A stretch of 53,011 nucleotides of DNA from a virus. The position numbers and the translations under genes are program-made. This document shows, one piece after another, positions 46,259 through 53,011 of this stretch; position 1 is the first letter of the stretch; each line of letters starts with the position of its first letter. The notes below the pieces were generated by a model. It was not told the origin of the DNA. It saw nothing but the letters and a program-made list of their open reading frames with translations, and searched no databases. The DNA lies in IMG/VR virus record IMGVR_UViG_3300011994_000001, positions 1 through 53,011 of that record, one strand, 5' to 3'.

Positions 46259-46522
46259 TTAGGAGGTAGTTATCATAGCATCAGGTCTATGTTGAGGGTC
46301 TTCTGGACCTTTAAGGGCTAGAGTATCAGCGTGTTCTTGAGAGGTTATCCAGCCTTTTGTTAATGCATCGTCAATGTCTTCGATGTAATAGTGATCCGCT
46401 CCGCGTTGCATAACAGGCGTTACGTAGTCAGGACGGGTAAGAGCGATATTGGAGAGTGTATTTATTCCTACCATATATACATTCAGAGCATAAGAGTTAA
46501 CTAAAATTTGATTAACGCTCAT
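46259..46522 (-). CDS. Hypothetical tail-region protein (87 residues)
   Basis: An 87-residue protein starting at ATG 46522, directly after its neighbour. LVNSYALNVYMVGINTLSNI and DYVTPVMQRGADHYYIEDI, then DALTKGWITSQEHADTLAL. The last part resembles the short XkdX-type 'W..G.IT.EEY' motif of proteins next to tail-fibre genes. Function unknown. Confidence 0.6.
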   Translation of the reverse strand: MSVNQILVNSYALNVYMVGINTLSNIALTRPDYVTPVMQRGADHYYIEDIDDALTKGWITSQEHADTLALKGPEDPQHRPDAMITTS

Positions 46523-46523
46523 A

Positions 46524-46853
46524 TTAAATTACCCCCGCTTCAATTAGTGCTTCCAGTAAGTCTTGACTAGTTTGACTATTATCTGAGTTTACTCGCTCCG
46601 CTTGAGCTAACCTGTCTTGGAGAGCTTGATTATCAGCTTGTAGAATCTCAAGCGGGGCTGGCTCTGAAACTTGAATCTCTTCGGTATAGACAACGGGAAG
46701 ATCTGCATCTGCATATAGGTGACTAAGTGCTGATGGTATACCTTGCGCTATCTCAGCAACGCCGTTATCATTGGCCATTTGTAAAAAATCCTCTACTTTA
46801 CCGTCGGGAGGAATAATAAGTATCTTTCTCAAGTCGCTACCTCCATTACTCAA
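46524..46853 (-). CDS. Hypothetical protein, coiled-coil end
   Basis: A 109-residue protein. The N-terminus has KILIIPPDGKVEDFLQMAND; residues 65-100 form a probable coiled coil (LQADNQALQDRLAQAERVN). It sits next to the polyglycine protein, overlapping it by eight bases. It might be a chaperone or clamp for that adhesin; inference. Confidence 0.6.
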   Translation of the reverse strand: MSNGGSDLRKILIIPPDGKVEDFLQMANDNGVAEIAQGIPSALSHLYADADLPVVYTEEIQVSEPAPLEILQADNQALQDRLAQAERVNSDNSQTSQDLLEALIEAGVI

Positions 46854-47700
46854 TTAATAGGTCAGTAACTACGCCGACAGAGCCTGTTACTCCTGTGGCA
46901 TACCCTGTTCCCCCTGTACCAGCATTAACAAGGATGGTTCCTCGGGTAGTTATTAGTCGGTAGGCTAGTAGGATAAAGCCACCACCGCCTCCGCCTCCTC
47001 CTCCACCATATCCCGTGTAACCCGTTCCTCCAGTACCTCCGTTTGCTTTGATAGTTCCGTTATTTACGATGTTCTTAGCAATGATATATAATCTGCCACC
47101 ACCGCCACCGCCTCCACCGCCAGTTCCTCCTGCGCTACCTGGGGTACCGCCAGCACCACCGCCTCCGCCTCCAAAGGTAGAAGTGCATAGTAATTGATAT
47201 AATGCTAGGGATATGTTTAAGGATGTAACGCTAGCAGTTCCTGCTAACCCTATACCAGCGTTACCGTTACCTGGTGCCCCATTACCACCAGCACCGCCTC
47301 CGCCTCCATTAGCCCCAGCGCCCCCACTACCGCTTGCAGGAGAGCTTCCCCCAGTACCTCCGCCAATACCAGCAGCCCCTCCTGCAGCACTGGTGCCAGC
47401 AGGTCCATTGACTCCAGCCTGCCCGCTGTTATCTATGGTTCCGTTGTTTGTTAGGGTATTTTTAACAAATATCTTGTACCCTGCTGTGCTAAGAGTTATA
47501 CCGCTGTTTACTGTTAGGTTGTCGTAGTACATATCCCTCGTTAGAGTTGTGTTACCTGCGATAGTGACCGTTCCGTCACAGCCTGTTCCAAATAGTAATT
47601 TAGTCTGAGCATCCAATACTCCTTGCTCTAGGTTATTTAGATTGGTGGCTGATACAGGAGTTACGTTATCAACCCAAGTAGTTCTTCCATAAATACTCAC
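46846..47700 (-). CDS. Polyglycine-rich tail adhesin candidate
   Basis: A 284-residue protein. The N-terminus (YGRTTWVDNVTPVSATNLNN followed by LEQGV) is the tail-attachment sequence typical of baseplate/fibre proteins. A beta-helical part (NLTVNSGITLSTAGYKIFVK, TNNGTIDNSG) leads to long Gly-rich runs (GGGGGGAGG, GGTGGGGGGGGGG, GGGGGGGGGG). Alternating with loops (STFGGG, RLYIIAKN, YRLITTRGT), these recall the polyglycine-II sandwich of the phage S16 gp38 adhesin that carries the receptor-binding loops. The role is host recognition at the tail tip. Confidence 0.6.
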   Translation of the reverse strand: MSIYGRTTWVDNVTPVSATNLNNLEQGVLDAQTKLLFGTGCDGTVTIAGNTTLTRDMYYDNLTVNSGITLSTAGYKIFVKNTLTNNGTIDNSGQAGVNGPAGTSAAGGAAGIGGGTGGSSPASGSGGAGANGGGGGAGGNGAPGNGNAGIGLAGTASVTSLNISLALYQLLCTSTFGGGGGGAGGTPGSAGGTGGGGGGGGGRLYIIAKNIVNNGTIKANGGTGGTGYTGYGGGGGGGGGGFILLAYRLITTRGTILVNAGTGGTGYATGVTGSVGVVTDLLIE

Positions 47701-48032
47701 TGAGTCACCTCCACGGTCCAGATTATAGTTAGACTGTTAGTGTTGTCTTTAACGATAGTTACGGGTTGAGTTGCTATCTCCGTACCCGTACCCAAGGTAG
47801 CTGTAGCCCCGTTACCGTACAAGGAAAGAGTAACCAACGCTCCGTTACCCTCGAAAGTATCAATCCAAAAGGTGAATACCTTCTTTTGAGGAACGCTAGT
47901 GTCTACGCTTGTGGGTATCTTTCGGAACAGCTCCCCTCCTGCGGTCTTCAACGATATTACAGATATAGAATTCATAGTTGACGCTAGTACCGAGTTGAGA
48001 GCTAGTGAGTTACCAGCAGAAGTTATGCTCAT
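47697..48032 (-). CDS. Hypothetical tail protein (111 residues)
   Basis: A 111-residue beta-rich protein (VFTFWIDTFEGNGALVTLSL, ATQPVTIVKDNTNSLTIIW) between the tail hub and the polyglycine protein, overlapping both by four bases. Probably a baseplate component or fibre-binding protein. No family recognised. Confidence 0.55.
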   Translation of the reverse strand: MSITSAGNSLALNSVLASTMNSISVISLKTAGGELFRKIPTSVDTSVPQKKVFTFWIDTFEGNGALVTLSLYGNGATATLGTGTEIATQPVTIVKDNTNSLTIIWTVEVTQ

Positions 48033-49441
48033 ATTAGAACCCCCGTCCCACAGTTAAATGTACCGCATAAACGGTACTGATGTAGAAACCAAGTCAGCCC
48101 GTCGTCAACTACTACAGGACAAACTACAGTGTCGCTATAGGCTAGATAGTTCTCAACAGCTCCGTCCTGATCGTTGAAAGTAAGTTTCTCTAGCTTGGCT
48201 AATCTGCTATTCATATCCATTAGGATACTAACAGCATCACGTTCTTGGCTAACTAGGACCAAAGACCGATCTACCCAGTTTTCCTCGCCCGAGCTATCGC
48301 ACTGTACCGAATATATCTGCATAAAATCGTCAATATTCAAGTCAGGTATCGTAATCTTGATAAGTTCGCCAGGTTTGTAAGTCCCGTGGAAGGGGCTTAT
48401 TTTACCCTTGATTACGGGGTTGGAGTACTGCGCTAGGTACTGTAAACCCTGGTCCCTAGCAAGAATCTTATCGTCAGTTTCTACCTTCAGAACATCCTCA
48501 AATAGCCCGTACTTAGCTTGAGAAACAGTATCCTCCAAGAGTAACTTGATTGGGTATTGGTAGCTGTAAACTATGGTACCGCTCCCTGTAGTAGTCAAGT
48601 CAGGAATAAGAAGTTTCTCAGCGCAGTTTAACAAGAAGTCCTTGGTGCCAGCCTTGTCTATATTCTGAATACCTACTGTTTTGGCTACTCCCCCAATAGT
48701 TACTGTTACGCCCGAACCGTCTGGAGATAATGGGGTATAAAAGAGCGGTATGGGTATTACTCCGCTAACCGTTATGGCTTGAGTAAATGGTAGTGACGTT
48801 GCCTTACCGCCTTTAACCCATAGCTTGTTTACTAGCTTAGTAGCGTCAGGGGTAAAACTAGCAGAACCTATCTTGTAGTTGTTAAGGGCTTGACTTAGAG
48901 TTATTGGATTGACCCTGGTAGCTCCGTCGAAGAAGTTAACATCCAAGTTCTCGTCAATAAACCAGTCGTACTGAGATATTTGACAAAGTTGATCCATAAC
49001 GTCCCAGAGGTATAAATCCCCAAAGCGTATTGTGATAAGTTTAGTACACGATTGTACGTTTACAACAGTAGCCCAAGGAACGTACTTGCTAAATACGTCA
49101 AGAACGATAGAACTAACAGAAGCGTTTGTATAGCTCTCTGTTACGATTATCTTTTGAGTACGAGCAGTATAAGTAGCCCCGCTTAATTCCACGATCTTGC
49201 TTATACCGTTTACACTCTTAGGAGGGCTAATGACCCAACCCCTGAATACGTTACCGTCTTGGTTGACTTGAACGTCTGTACCGACAGGAAATTGATCTAC
49301 CAACGCAGAGTTCTTAGCAGGTACAGAAATAGTAAAAGACCCCGCCCTGTCTGTCTTAGATAGGGTCATAGAGCACGATTCATACGATTTTAGTTGAACT
49401 TGAGCCCCGCCAGGGGGCGTAACTAATATTGTAGTCGTCAT
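48029..49441 (-). CDS. Tail hub / baseplate protein (gp27/late-control-D-like)
   Basis: A 470-residue protein directly downstream of the tape measure. The N-terminal SMTLSKTDRAGSFTISVPAK, FPVGTDVQVNQDGNVFRGWV and VDGISKIVELSG-like region, then ASVSSIVLDVFSKYVPW and QICQISQYDWFIDENLDVNF, fit the gp27-like hub domains of siphophage baseplates (late control D family). It forms the ring that anchors tail fibres. The stop of the tape measure overlaps its ATG. Confidence 0.75.
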   Translation of the reverse strand: MTTTILVTPPGGAQVQLKSYESCSMTLSKTDRAGSFTISVPAKNSALVDQFPVGTDVQVNQDGNVFRGWVISPPKSVNGISKIVELSGATYTARTQKIIVTESYTNASVSSIVLDVFSKYVPWATVVNVQSCTKLITIRFGDLYLWDVMDQLCQISQYDWFIDENLDVNFFDGATRVNPITLSQALNNYKIGSASFTPDATKLVNKLWVKGGKATSLPFTQAITVSGVIPIPLFYTPLSPDGSGVTVTIGGVAKTVGIQNIDKAGTKDFLLNCAEKLLIPDLTTTGSGTIVYSYQYPIKLLLEDTVSQAKYGLFEDVLKVETDDKILARDQGLQYLAQYSNPVIKGKISPFHGTYKPGELIKITIPDLNIDDFMQIYSVQCDSSGEENWVDRSLVLVSQERDAVSILMDMNSRLAKLEKLTFNDQDGAVENYLAYSDTVVCPVVVDDGLTWFLHQYRLCGTFNCGTGVLI

Positions 49442-51639
49442 TAGAACGAACCCCCCGTACTTAATCCGAATTTACTTCCCATAGACCTACTCATCATATC
49501 GGAGAACTCTTTCATACCTCCAGAACCTACAAGAGTACCCTTGTTAACCACTGTAACCGAGTATTGATTAGTTACCTTGGAACCTCCTGAAACAGAACCT
49601 CCTGAGGCAATACTTGCTAGTGCGCTACCTGTTAATTTTACTTTGGCGTTAAGATCAGGAGCGGTTATGACGCTAGCCATCAAGTTCTTGAGGTCTGGTA
49701 TCTTAGATTTTATACCGTCTGAGAAACCGTTGATCATACCTGCTCCCCACTCTACGATATGTCTGCCTTCCCCTTCTTCCGAGGGAGATTTGAATCCAAT
49801 CAACTTCGCAGCTGCCTTCATTACCTGACTAACAGCATCTTTTACAGCTCCTATTTTACTCAGAATACCGTCGATGAATCCCTGTATCATATGCTCGCCC
49901 CAGCCTAGGGCGCTATTGATAACATCAGCGAATATAGCAGCGATACTATGGATAATATCTTGGATAATCTTAATAGCTCCTGAAAAAATACGCTTAACCG
50001 CATCGCAAACTTTCTGCCAAGCTTCTCCCCACTTACCGTTGATAACTAGCATGACGGCAGAGATAAGATCAAGAACAACGTGTATAACTGTATCTACTAT
50101 TGTCTTGATTATATCCCACGTGCTCTTTAGAACAGAGGATATAGTAGTCCAGTGATCTTTCCAGAAATCCATAATATACCCGCACACCGTTTGTATTATA
50201 ACAAATACTACTCCAATAATCGTTTCTACAACGGACTTAACCGCGTCAAATACAATTTTGATAGTGTCGCTAATTAAGGGCCAATTTGCCTTCACCCAGG
50301 CTACTATTACACCAAGTTCTTGAGTTATAAAGAGGAGTACGGGCTTGAGTACGGTATCCCAGTAACCTTTTATCGCGTCAAACACCACTTTAAAAGTAGC
50401 TTCGATAGCAGGCCAGTTTGCCTTAACCCAGTCTACTACTTGACCTACGATAACCAAAAGGTCTAAAAAGATAGGCTTGAGAACGCTGTTCCAGAACCCT
50501 TTGATGGCGTTAAACACGGCAAGAAACGTTGCTTGTATAGTGGGCCAGTTAGCTACCACCCAAGCTTGTACGTCTGCCATAATCTGTTGAAGTACTTTCA
50601 TGCTTCCAGCTATAAACCCATCTACAGCGGTCTTCATACCCCCGAAGTTCTTAGCGTAAGCTACCCCGAGGAGAGCTATGATCGCAATAATAGCTGCTAC
50701 GGGAAGAACCATACCCTCAAGCGCAACAGCGGCACCCTTAACAACGGGTCCAAGTACTCCCATAATCTTTTGGACTAAACTAGCTCCCCCTACGAAGGTT
50801 CCAAACCCCGCCGTTAGAGATAAAATAACCGCGGCAAGTTTTGAATTAGTCTTGATAAAGTCTGCTATAGGGTTGATTACCTTTTGGATACCCTCTACCA
50901 TCATCTGAAGATACGGTAAAACTGCGGTACCGATAGAGGTCTTTATACCTCCGAGACTTTTGGTCATCATCTGAATTTGACCGTCATAAGTCTTGGTTGC
51001 CGCAAGAGCCTGACCACCAAACTCGTTATTAAGCTCTCCGAGTATAATCTTTTGCGCTCCTGCTACGTCTCCTGTCTTTACCAGCGACGCAATAACTTCT
51101 TTTTGAGAAGCTGAGAAGGTTACCCCAACTCTTGATAAAGCTCCGACACCCTTAATAGGATCATTGAGAGCCTTTCCCAATTGCATTGCCGCTTGAGTTG
51201 GGTCAGTTCCCATCTTTTGAGATAAATCAAGCATAGCCTGGGTAGCCATAGGAAACACGTCTTTACCAATATTAGTAAAGGTTAGCAACATCGCTTCCCC
51301 AGACTTAATCGCGTTACCTCCTTGAAGAGATACTTTGCTAAACCCTAAGGCCATATCCTCCGCTTGCTTAGCAGTTATTCCAGCTGCACCGCCCGTAGAC
51401 TTGATAGTTGTCTCTAGGTTTGAGTTGGCTTTTTGAGCCTCAGAAGCGTTCTTAATAGCCCCTTCTAAGTACCCCGCTGCCATTACTCCTACCGCTCCAA
51501 ACGACGCTTTGACGTTAGCCAGGGAGCTTCTGACTCCCTCAGTACTAGCAGATACGCTAGTCTGTATTACGTTCATAGCTGTTCTAAAAGGGTTAGTGTC
51601 GGCTGTTATGGGTATTACTAATCCTACATCGTCAGCCAC
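49441..51639 (-). CDS. Tape measure protein
   Basis: A 732-residue protein starting at GTG 51639. The N-terminal half is the TMP helical region with GQALAATKTYDGQIQMMTKS, then hydrophobic segments (LAAVILSLTAGFGTFVGGA, LPVAAIIAIIALLG). Residues about 370-520 contain four ~40-residue repeats of the type WVxANWPxIxxTFxxVFxAIKG. The end has SGGSVSGG-type loops. It sets tail length and helps DNA entry. With 732 residues a tail of about 110 nm is expected by the usual 0.15 nm per residue rule. Confidence 0.9.
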   Translation of the reverse strand: MADDVGLVIPITADTNPFRTAMNVIQTSVSASTEGVRSSLANVKASFGAVGVMAAGYLEGAIKNASEAQKANSNLETTIKSTGGAAGITAKQAEDMALGFSKVSLQGGNAIKSGEAMLLTFTNIGKDVFPMATQAMLDLSQKMGTDPTQAAMQLGKALNDPIKGVGALSRVGVTFSASQKEVIASLVKTGDVAGAQKIILGELNNEFGGQALAATKTYDGQIQMMTKSLGGIKTSIGTAVLPYLQMMVEGIQKVINPIADFIKTNSKLAAVILSLTAGFGTFVGGASLVQKIMGVLGPVVKGAAVALEGMVLPVAAIIAIIALLGVAYAKNFGGMKTAVDGFIAGSMKVLQQIMADVQAWVVANWPTIQATFLAVFNAIKGFWNSVLKPIFLDLLVIVGQVVDWVKANWPAIEATFKVVFDAIKGYWDTVLKPVLLFITQELGVIVAWVKANWPLISDTIKIVFDAVKSVVETIIGVVFVIIQTVCGYIMDFWKDHWTTISSVLKSTWDIIKTIVDTVIHVVLDLISAVMLVINGKWGEAWQKVCDAVKRIFSGAIKIIQDIIHSIAAIFADVINSALGWGEHMIQGFIDGILSKIGAVKDAVSQVMKAAAKLIGFKSPSEEGEGRHIVEWGAGMINGFSDGIKSKIPDLKNLMASVITAPDLNAKVKLTGSALASIASGGSVSGGSKVTNQYSVTVVNKGTLVGSGGMKEFSDMMSRSMGSKFGLSTGGSF

Positions 51640-51641
51640 GT

Positions 51642-52126
51642 TTACACCCCCATACTGTCGTACTCTTTGATCTTTTTGAGCTCTTCAGCTTCTTCGCGGT
51701 AGATAAGAATATCAAAATAGTACATAATATCCATCTCATCTATGGACGGCATACTATGACCGTTATCCATCAACCCCGAGTAGACCGAGCACATGAAATC
51801 GTGGGGGGTGAGCTCCTCCCCCGTTACGCGTTTGGGCCAGCTAGTGCCGTCAACTTCGCGTCAAGTTTACCCGTTACTCCTTCAAGGGTAGCTTGGAAAG
51901 TAGAAATAACCGCGTCAGAAGCCGTACCATCCAGAAATTGATCTGCAGTAAACTGTTTACCGTATACCATCGCCACATAATCGGCCATAACGTCAATTAG
52001 TTTACCATCAACGTTTTTCAGTTCTTCCGATGCAGATAGTTCAATCGTGGTCTTTAAAGTACGTCCCGAGATAAACGGAGTTGTAAAAGTTTTAGTTTCT
52101 CCGTCAATAAATAGATCAAGTTTCAT
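51642..52126 (-). CDS. Tail assembly chaperone, -1 frameshift product (gpGT type)
   Basis: The frame of the 100-residue chaperone ends at 51824, but a -1 shift on C-CCA-AAC at 51830-51836 opens a second frame that continues KRVTGEELTPHDF ... MDIMYYFDILIYREEAEEL and stops at 51642. The product would be 161 residues. The slippery heptamer CCCAAAC is followed by a GGGGG/CCCCC hairpin. This is the gpG/gpGT arrangement that guards the tape measure during tail assembly. Confidence 0.8.
51824..52126 (-). CDS. Tail assembly chaperone (gpG type)
   Basis: A 100-residue protein between the major tail protein and tape measure genes, the conserved location of gpG. It begins MKLDLFIDGETKTFTTPF and holds the helical region DVMADYVAMVYGKQFTADQ. 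The stop is two codons after the frameshift site, so most ribosomes make this short form. Confidence 0.8.
   Translation of the reverse strand: MKLDLFIDGETKTFTTPFISGRTLKTTIELSASEELKNVDGKLIDVMADYVAMVYGKQFTADQFLDGTASDAVISTFQATLEGVTGKLDAKLTALAGPNA
51830..51836 (-). promoter_or_regulatory. -1 frameshift slippery site CCCAAAC
   Basis: In the gpG frame the sequence reads GGC CCA AAC GCG TAA; the XXXYYYZ heptamer is CCCAAAC. A GC-rich hairpin (GGGGG with CCCCC) lies about 10 bases downstream. The -1 frame is then open for 63 codons. Confidence 0.8.
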
Positions 52127-52152
52127 AATGCAACCTCCTCAGATTTTAAACA

Positions 52153-52168
52153 GGGGGCGTGAGCCCCC
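52153..52168 (-). terminator. Hairpin after the major tail gene
   Basis: On the minus strand GGGGGC-TCAC-GCCCCC, then TGTTTAAAA. Probably an attenuator that raises tail-protein yield over downstream genes. Confidence 0.6.
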
Positions 52169-52175
52169 TTTACGC

Positions 52176-53011
52176 TTATGCCGTGGTAAAGATACGAGTG
52201 TTAGTAACAAGAGAGTTACCAGCTAGGTCAGTAGTATCGTTGTCGGATACCGCAAGATACTTCGTTGCCGCAGTCAACGCAGAAGCTGGTGTCAAAGTAA
52301 CTGTCTTAGCTGCGTCATTGTAAACTACAGAGCTAGAAGCCACTATGCTACCATCCGTGTCCTTGATAAGGTAGAAGTTCTTGGAGTTGACCGTCGATGG
52401 GTTAAGAGACTCAGAGAACGTCCATACATACGTTGTACCGACTACTACAGCTGTAGCTCCCGTAGTAGGAACAGACAACGTAATCGTAGGAGGAGTTACG
52501 TCAACAGCTCCCTCAATAGAAGCAAACCAAGTAGCAGAAACGTCAACATAGCCTACTTCATCGGCATCAGCGTATTTACGCCACATAGTATCAAATGTAC
52601 GTGGAAGAGCTACGCCATCAAATTGATCGTTCTGGAACTTAGGAGTAGCTACGGCTGTTTCTGCATCGTCTTTAGATTCTCCAAATAGAGCTTTAAGAAC
52701 TTTTACATAGCGGAATTTGCCGTTGGCTTTCTTTCTTCGATAGAAGAAACCAACGTAAGGAGCCACGTCAGTAGCCTTACACGTCATTCCTCCTAAACCG
52801 TCGAGAGTATGACCAAGTAGGTCTGCTTGTACTGCTAGAGATACCGTGCTTAGGTCAACCGATATTTTAATCTCCCCAAGAACTTGACCGTACTCAGTAA
52901 TAACTCCGTCAGCGTAAAAAGCTGATCGCCCGCTTGTAGGTTGAACCGAGATTTTAACCGCTCCAGAGACTAGCTTAATAGCCCCATAGGTGGCCCCAGT
53001 AGCATCGTCTT
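52176..53011 (-). CDS. Major tail protein, main part (runs off the right edge)
   Basis: The frame is open to the edge of the window and joins bases 1-148, giving 294 residues. The tube domain includes ISVDLSTVSLAVQADLLGH and CKATDVAPYVGFFYRRKKAN, typical of phi13/TP901-type major tail proteins. The C-terminal 100 residues are an added SbsA/Big_5-like Ig domain (VTPPTITLSVPTTGATAVVV, KTVTLTPASALTAATKYLA, TTDLAGNSLVTNTRIF) that would project from the tail surface. The RBS and start are at the other edge. Confidence 0.88.
   Translation of the reverse strand, partial: DDATGATYGAIKLVSGAVKISVQPTSGRSAFYADGVITEYGQVLGEIKISVDLSTVSLAVQADLLGHTLDGLGGMTCKATDVAPYVGFFYRRKKANGKFRYVKVLKALFGESKDDAETAVATPKFQNDQFDGVALPRTFDTMWRKYADADEVGYVDVSATWFASIEGAVDVTPPTITLSVPTTGATAVVVGTTYVWTFSESLNPSTVNSKNFYLIKDTDGSIVASSSVVYNDAAKTVTLTPASALTAATKYLAVSDNDTTDLAGNSLVTNTRIFTTA
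52914..53011. repeat. Terminal redundancy of the assembly, copy 2
   Basis: Identical to bases 2-99. The two copies flank the cut in a circular assembly; see finding on circularity. Confidence 0.9.

Noticed and set aside
47213-47527. Proline-rich open frame on the plus strand
   Set aside because: It is the antisense shadow of the polyglycine protein, with no ribosome site and opposite to the late operon.

Overview
The window is an essentially complete genome of a tailed, siphovirus-type phage, cut at an arbitrary point of a circular assembly. Bases 2-99 are repeated exactly at 52914-53011, and the major tail protein gene runs through the cut in frame, giving a unique circle of about 52,912 bp. 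Strong AGGAGG ribosome sites, many TTG and GTG starts and Gram-positive style lysis genes point to a Bacillota host. I see no integrase, excisionase, lysogeny repressor or partition gene, so a virulent (or at least non-integrating) life style is the simplest reading.

Layout. The minus strand, read from about 12.2 kb down through base 1 and on from 53.0 kb to 44.4 kb, is the late region: TerS, TerL, portal-MuF fusion, HK97-type protease and capsid, neck and tail-terminator proteins, major tail protein with an Ig-like domain, tail chaperones with a -1 frameshift site, tape measure, tail hub, a polyglycine adhesin candidate, then XhlA-like protein, amidase and holin-like protein. The plus strand, 13.0-44.4 kb, is the early region: primase-helicase, DNA polymerase A, a RecB/Cas4-like nuclease, a Sak4-like ATPase with an SSB-like partner, SNF2 helicase, VRR nuclease, nucleotide metabolism and many small proteins. 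The two arms diverge from a gene-free 830 bp block with ATTACCG iterons and an AT-rich stretch, the likely origin, and converge on a bidirectional terminator at 44.4 kb.

Twelve near-identical promoters (TTTACT, exactly 17 bp, then a TATAAT-like box) drive almost every early transcription unit. They split the arm into small operons, usually preceded by a hairpin terminator.

Two parts deserve most attention. First, a DNA-hypermodification gene set lies between 21.5 and 36 kb: two amino-acid:DNA-transferase-type proteins, a TET-associated-type glycosyltransferase, a 5-hydroxymethyl-pyrimidine DNA kinase candidate, a thymidylate-synthase-family hydroxymethylase with Asp at the base-specificity position, a DUF1599 protein, two HAD phosphatases and a metal-dependent dehydroquinate-synthase/glycerol-1-phosphate-dehydrogenase-like enzyme. 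This combination suggests a modified base whose chemistry I cannot match to a known pathway. Second, a 3.6 kb cassette (16.06-19.67 kb) looks like a piece of a conjugation machine: a pilin-like secreted membrane protein, an M23 peptidase with membrane segments and a large VirD4/HerA-type ATPase. It is the only early unit without the consensus promoter. Function calls are based on motifs read by eye; no database search was possible.
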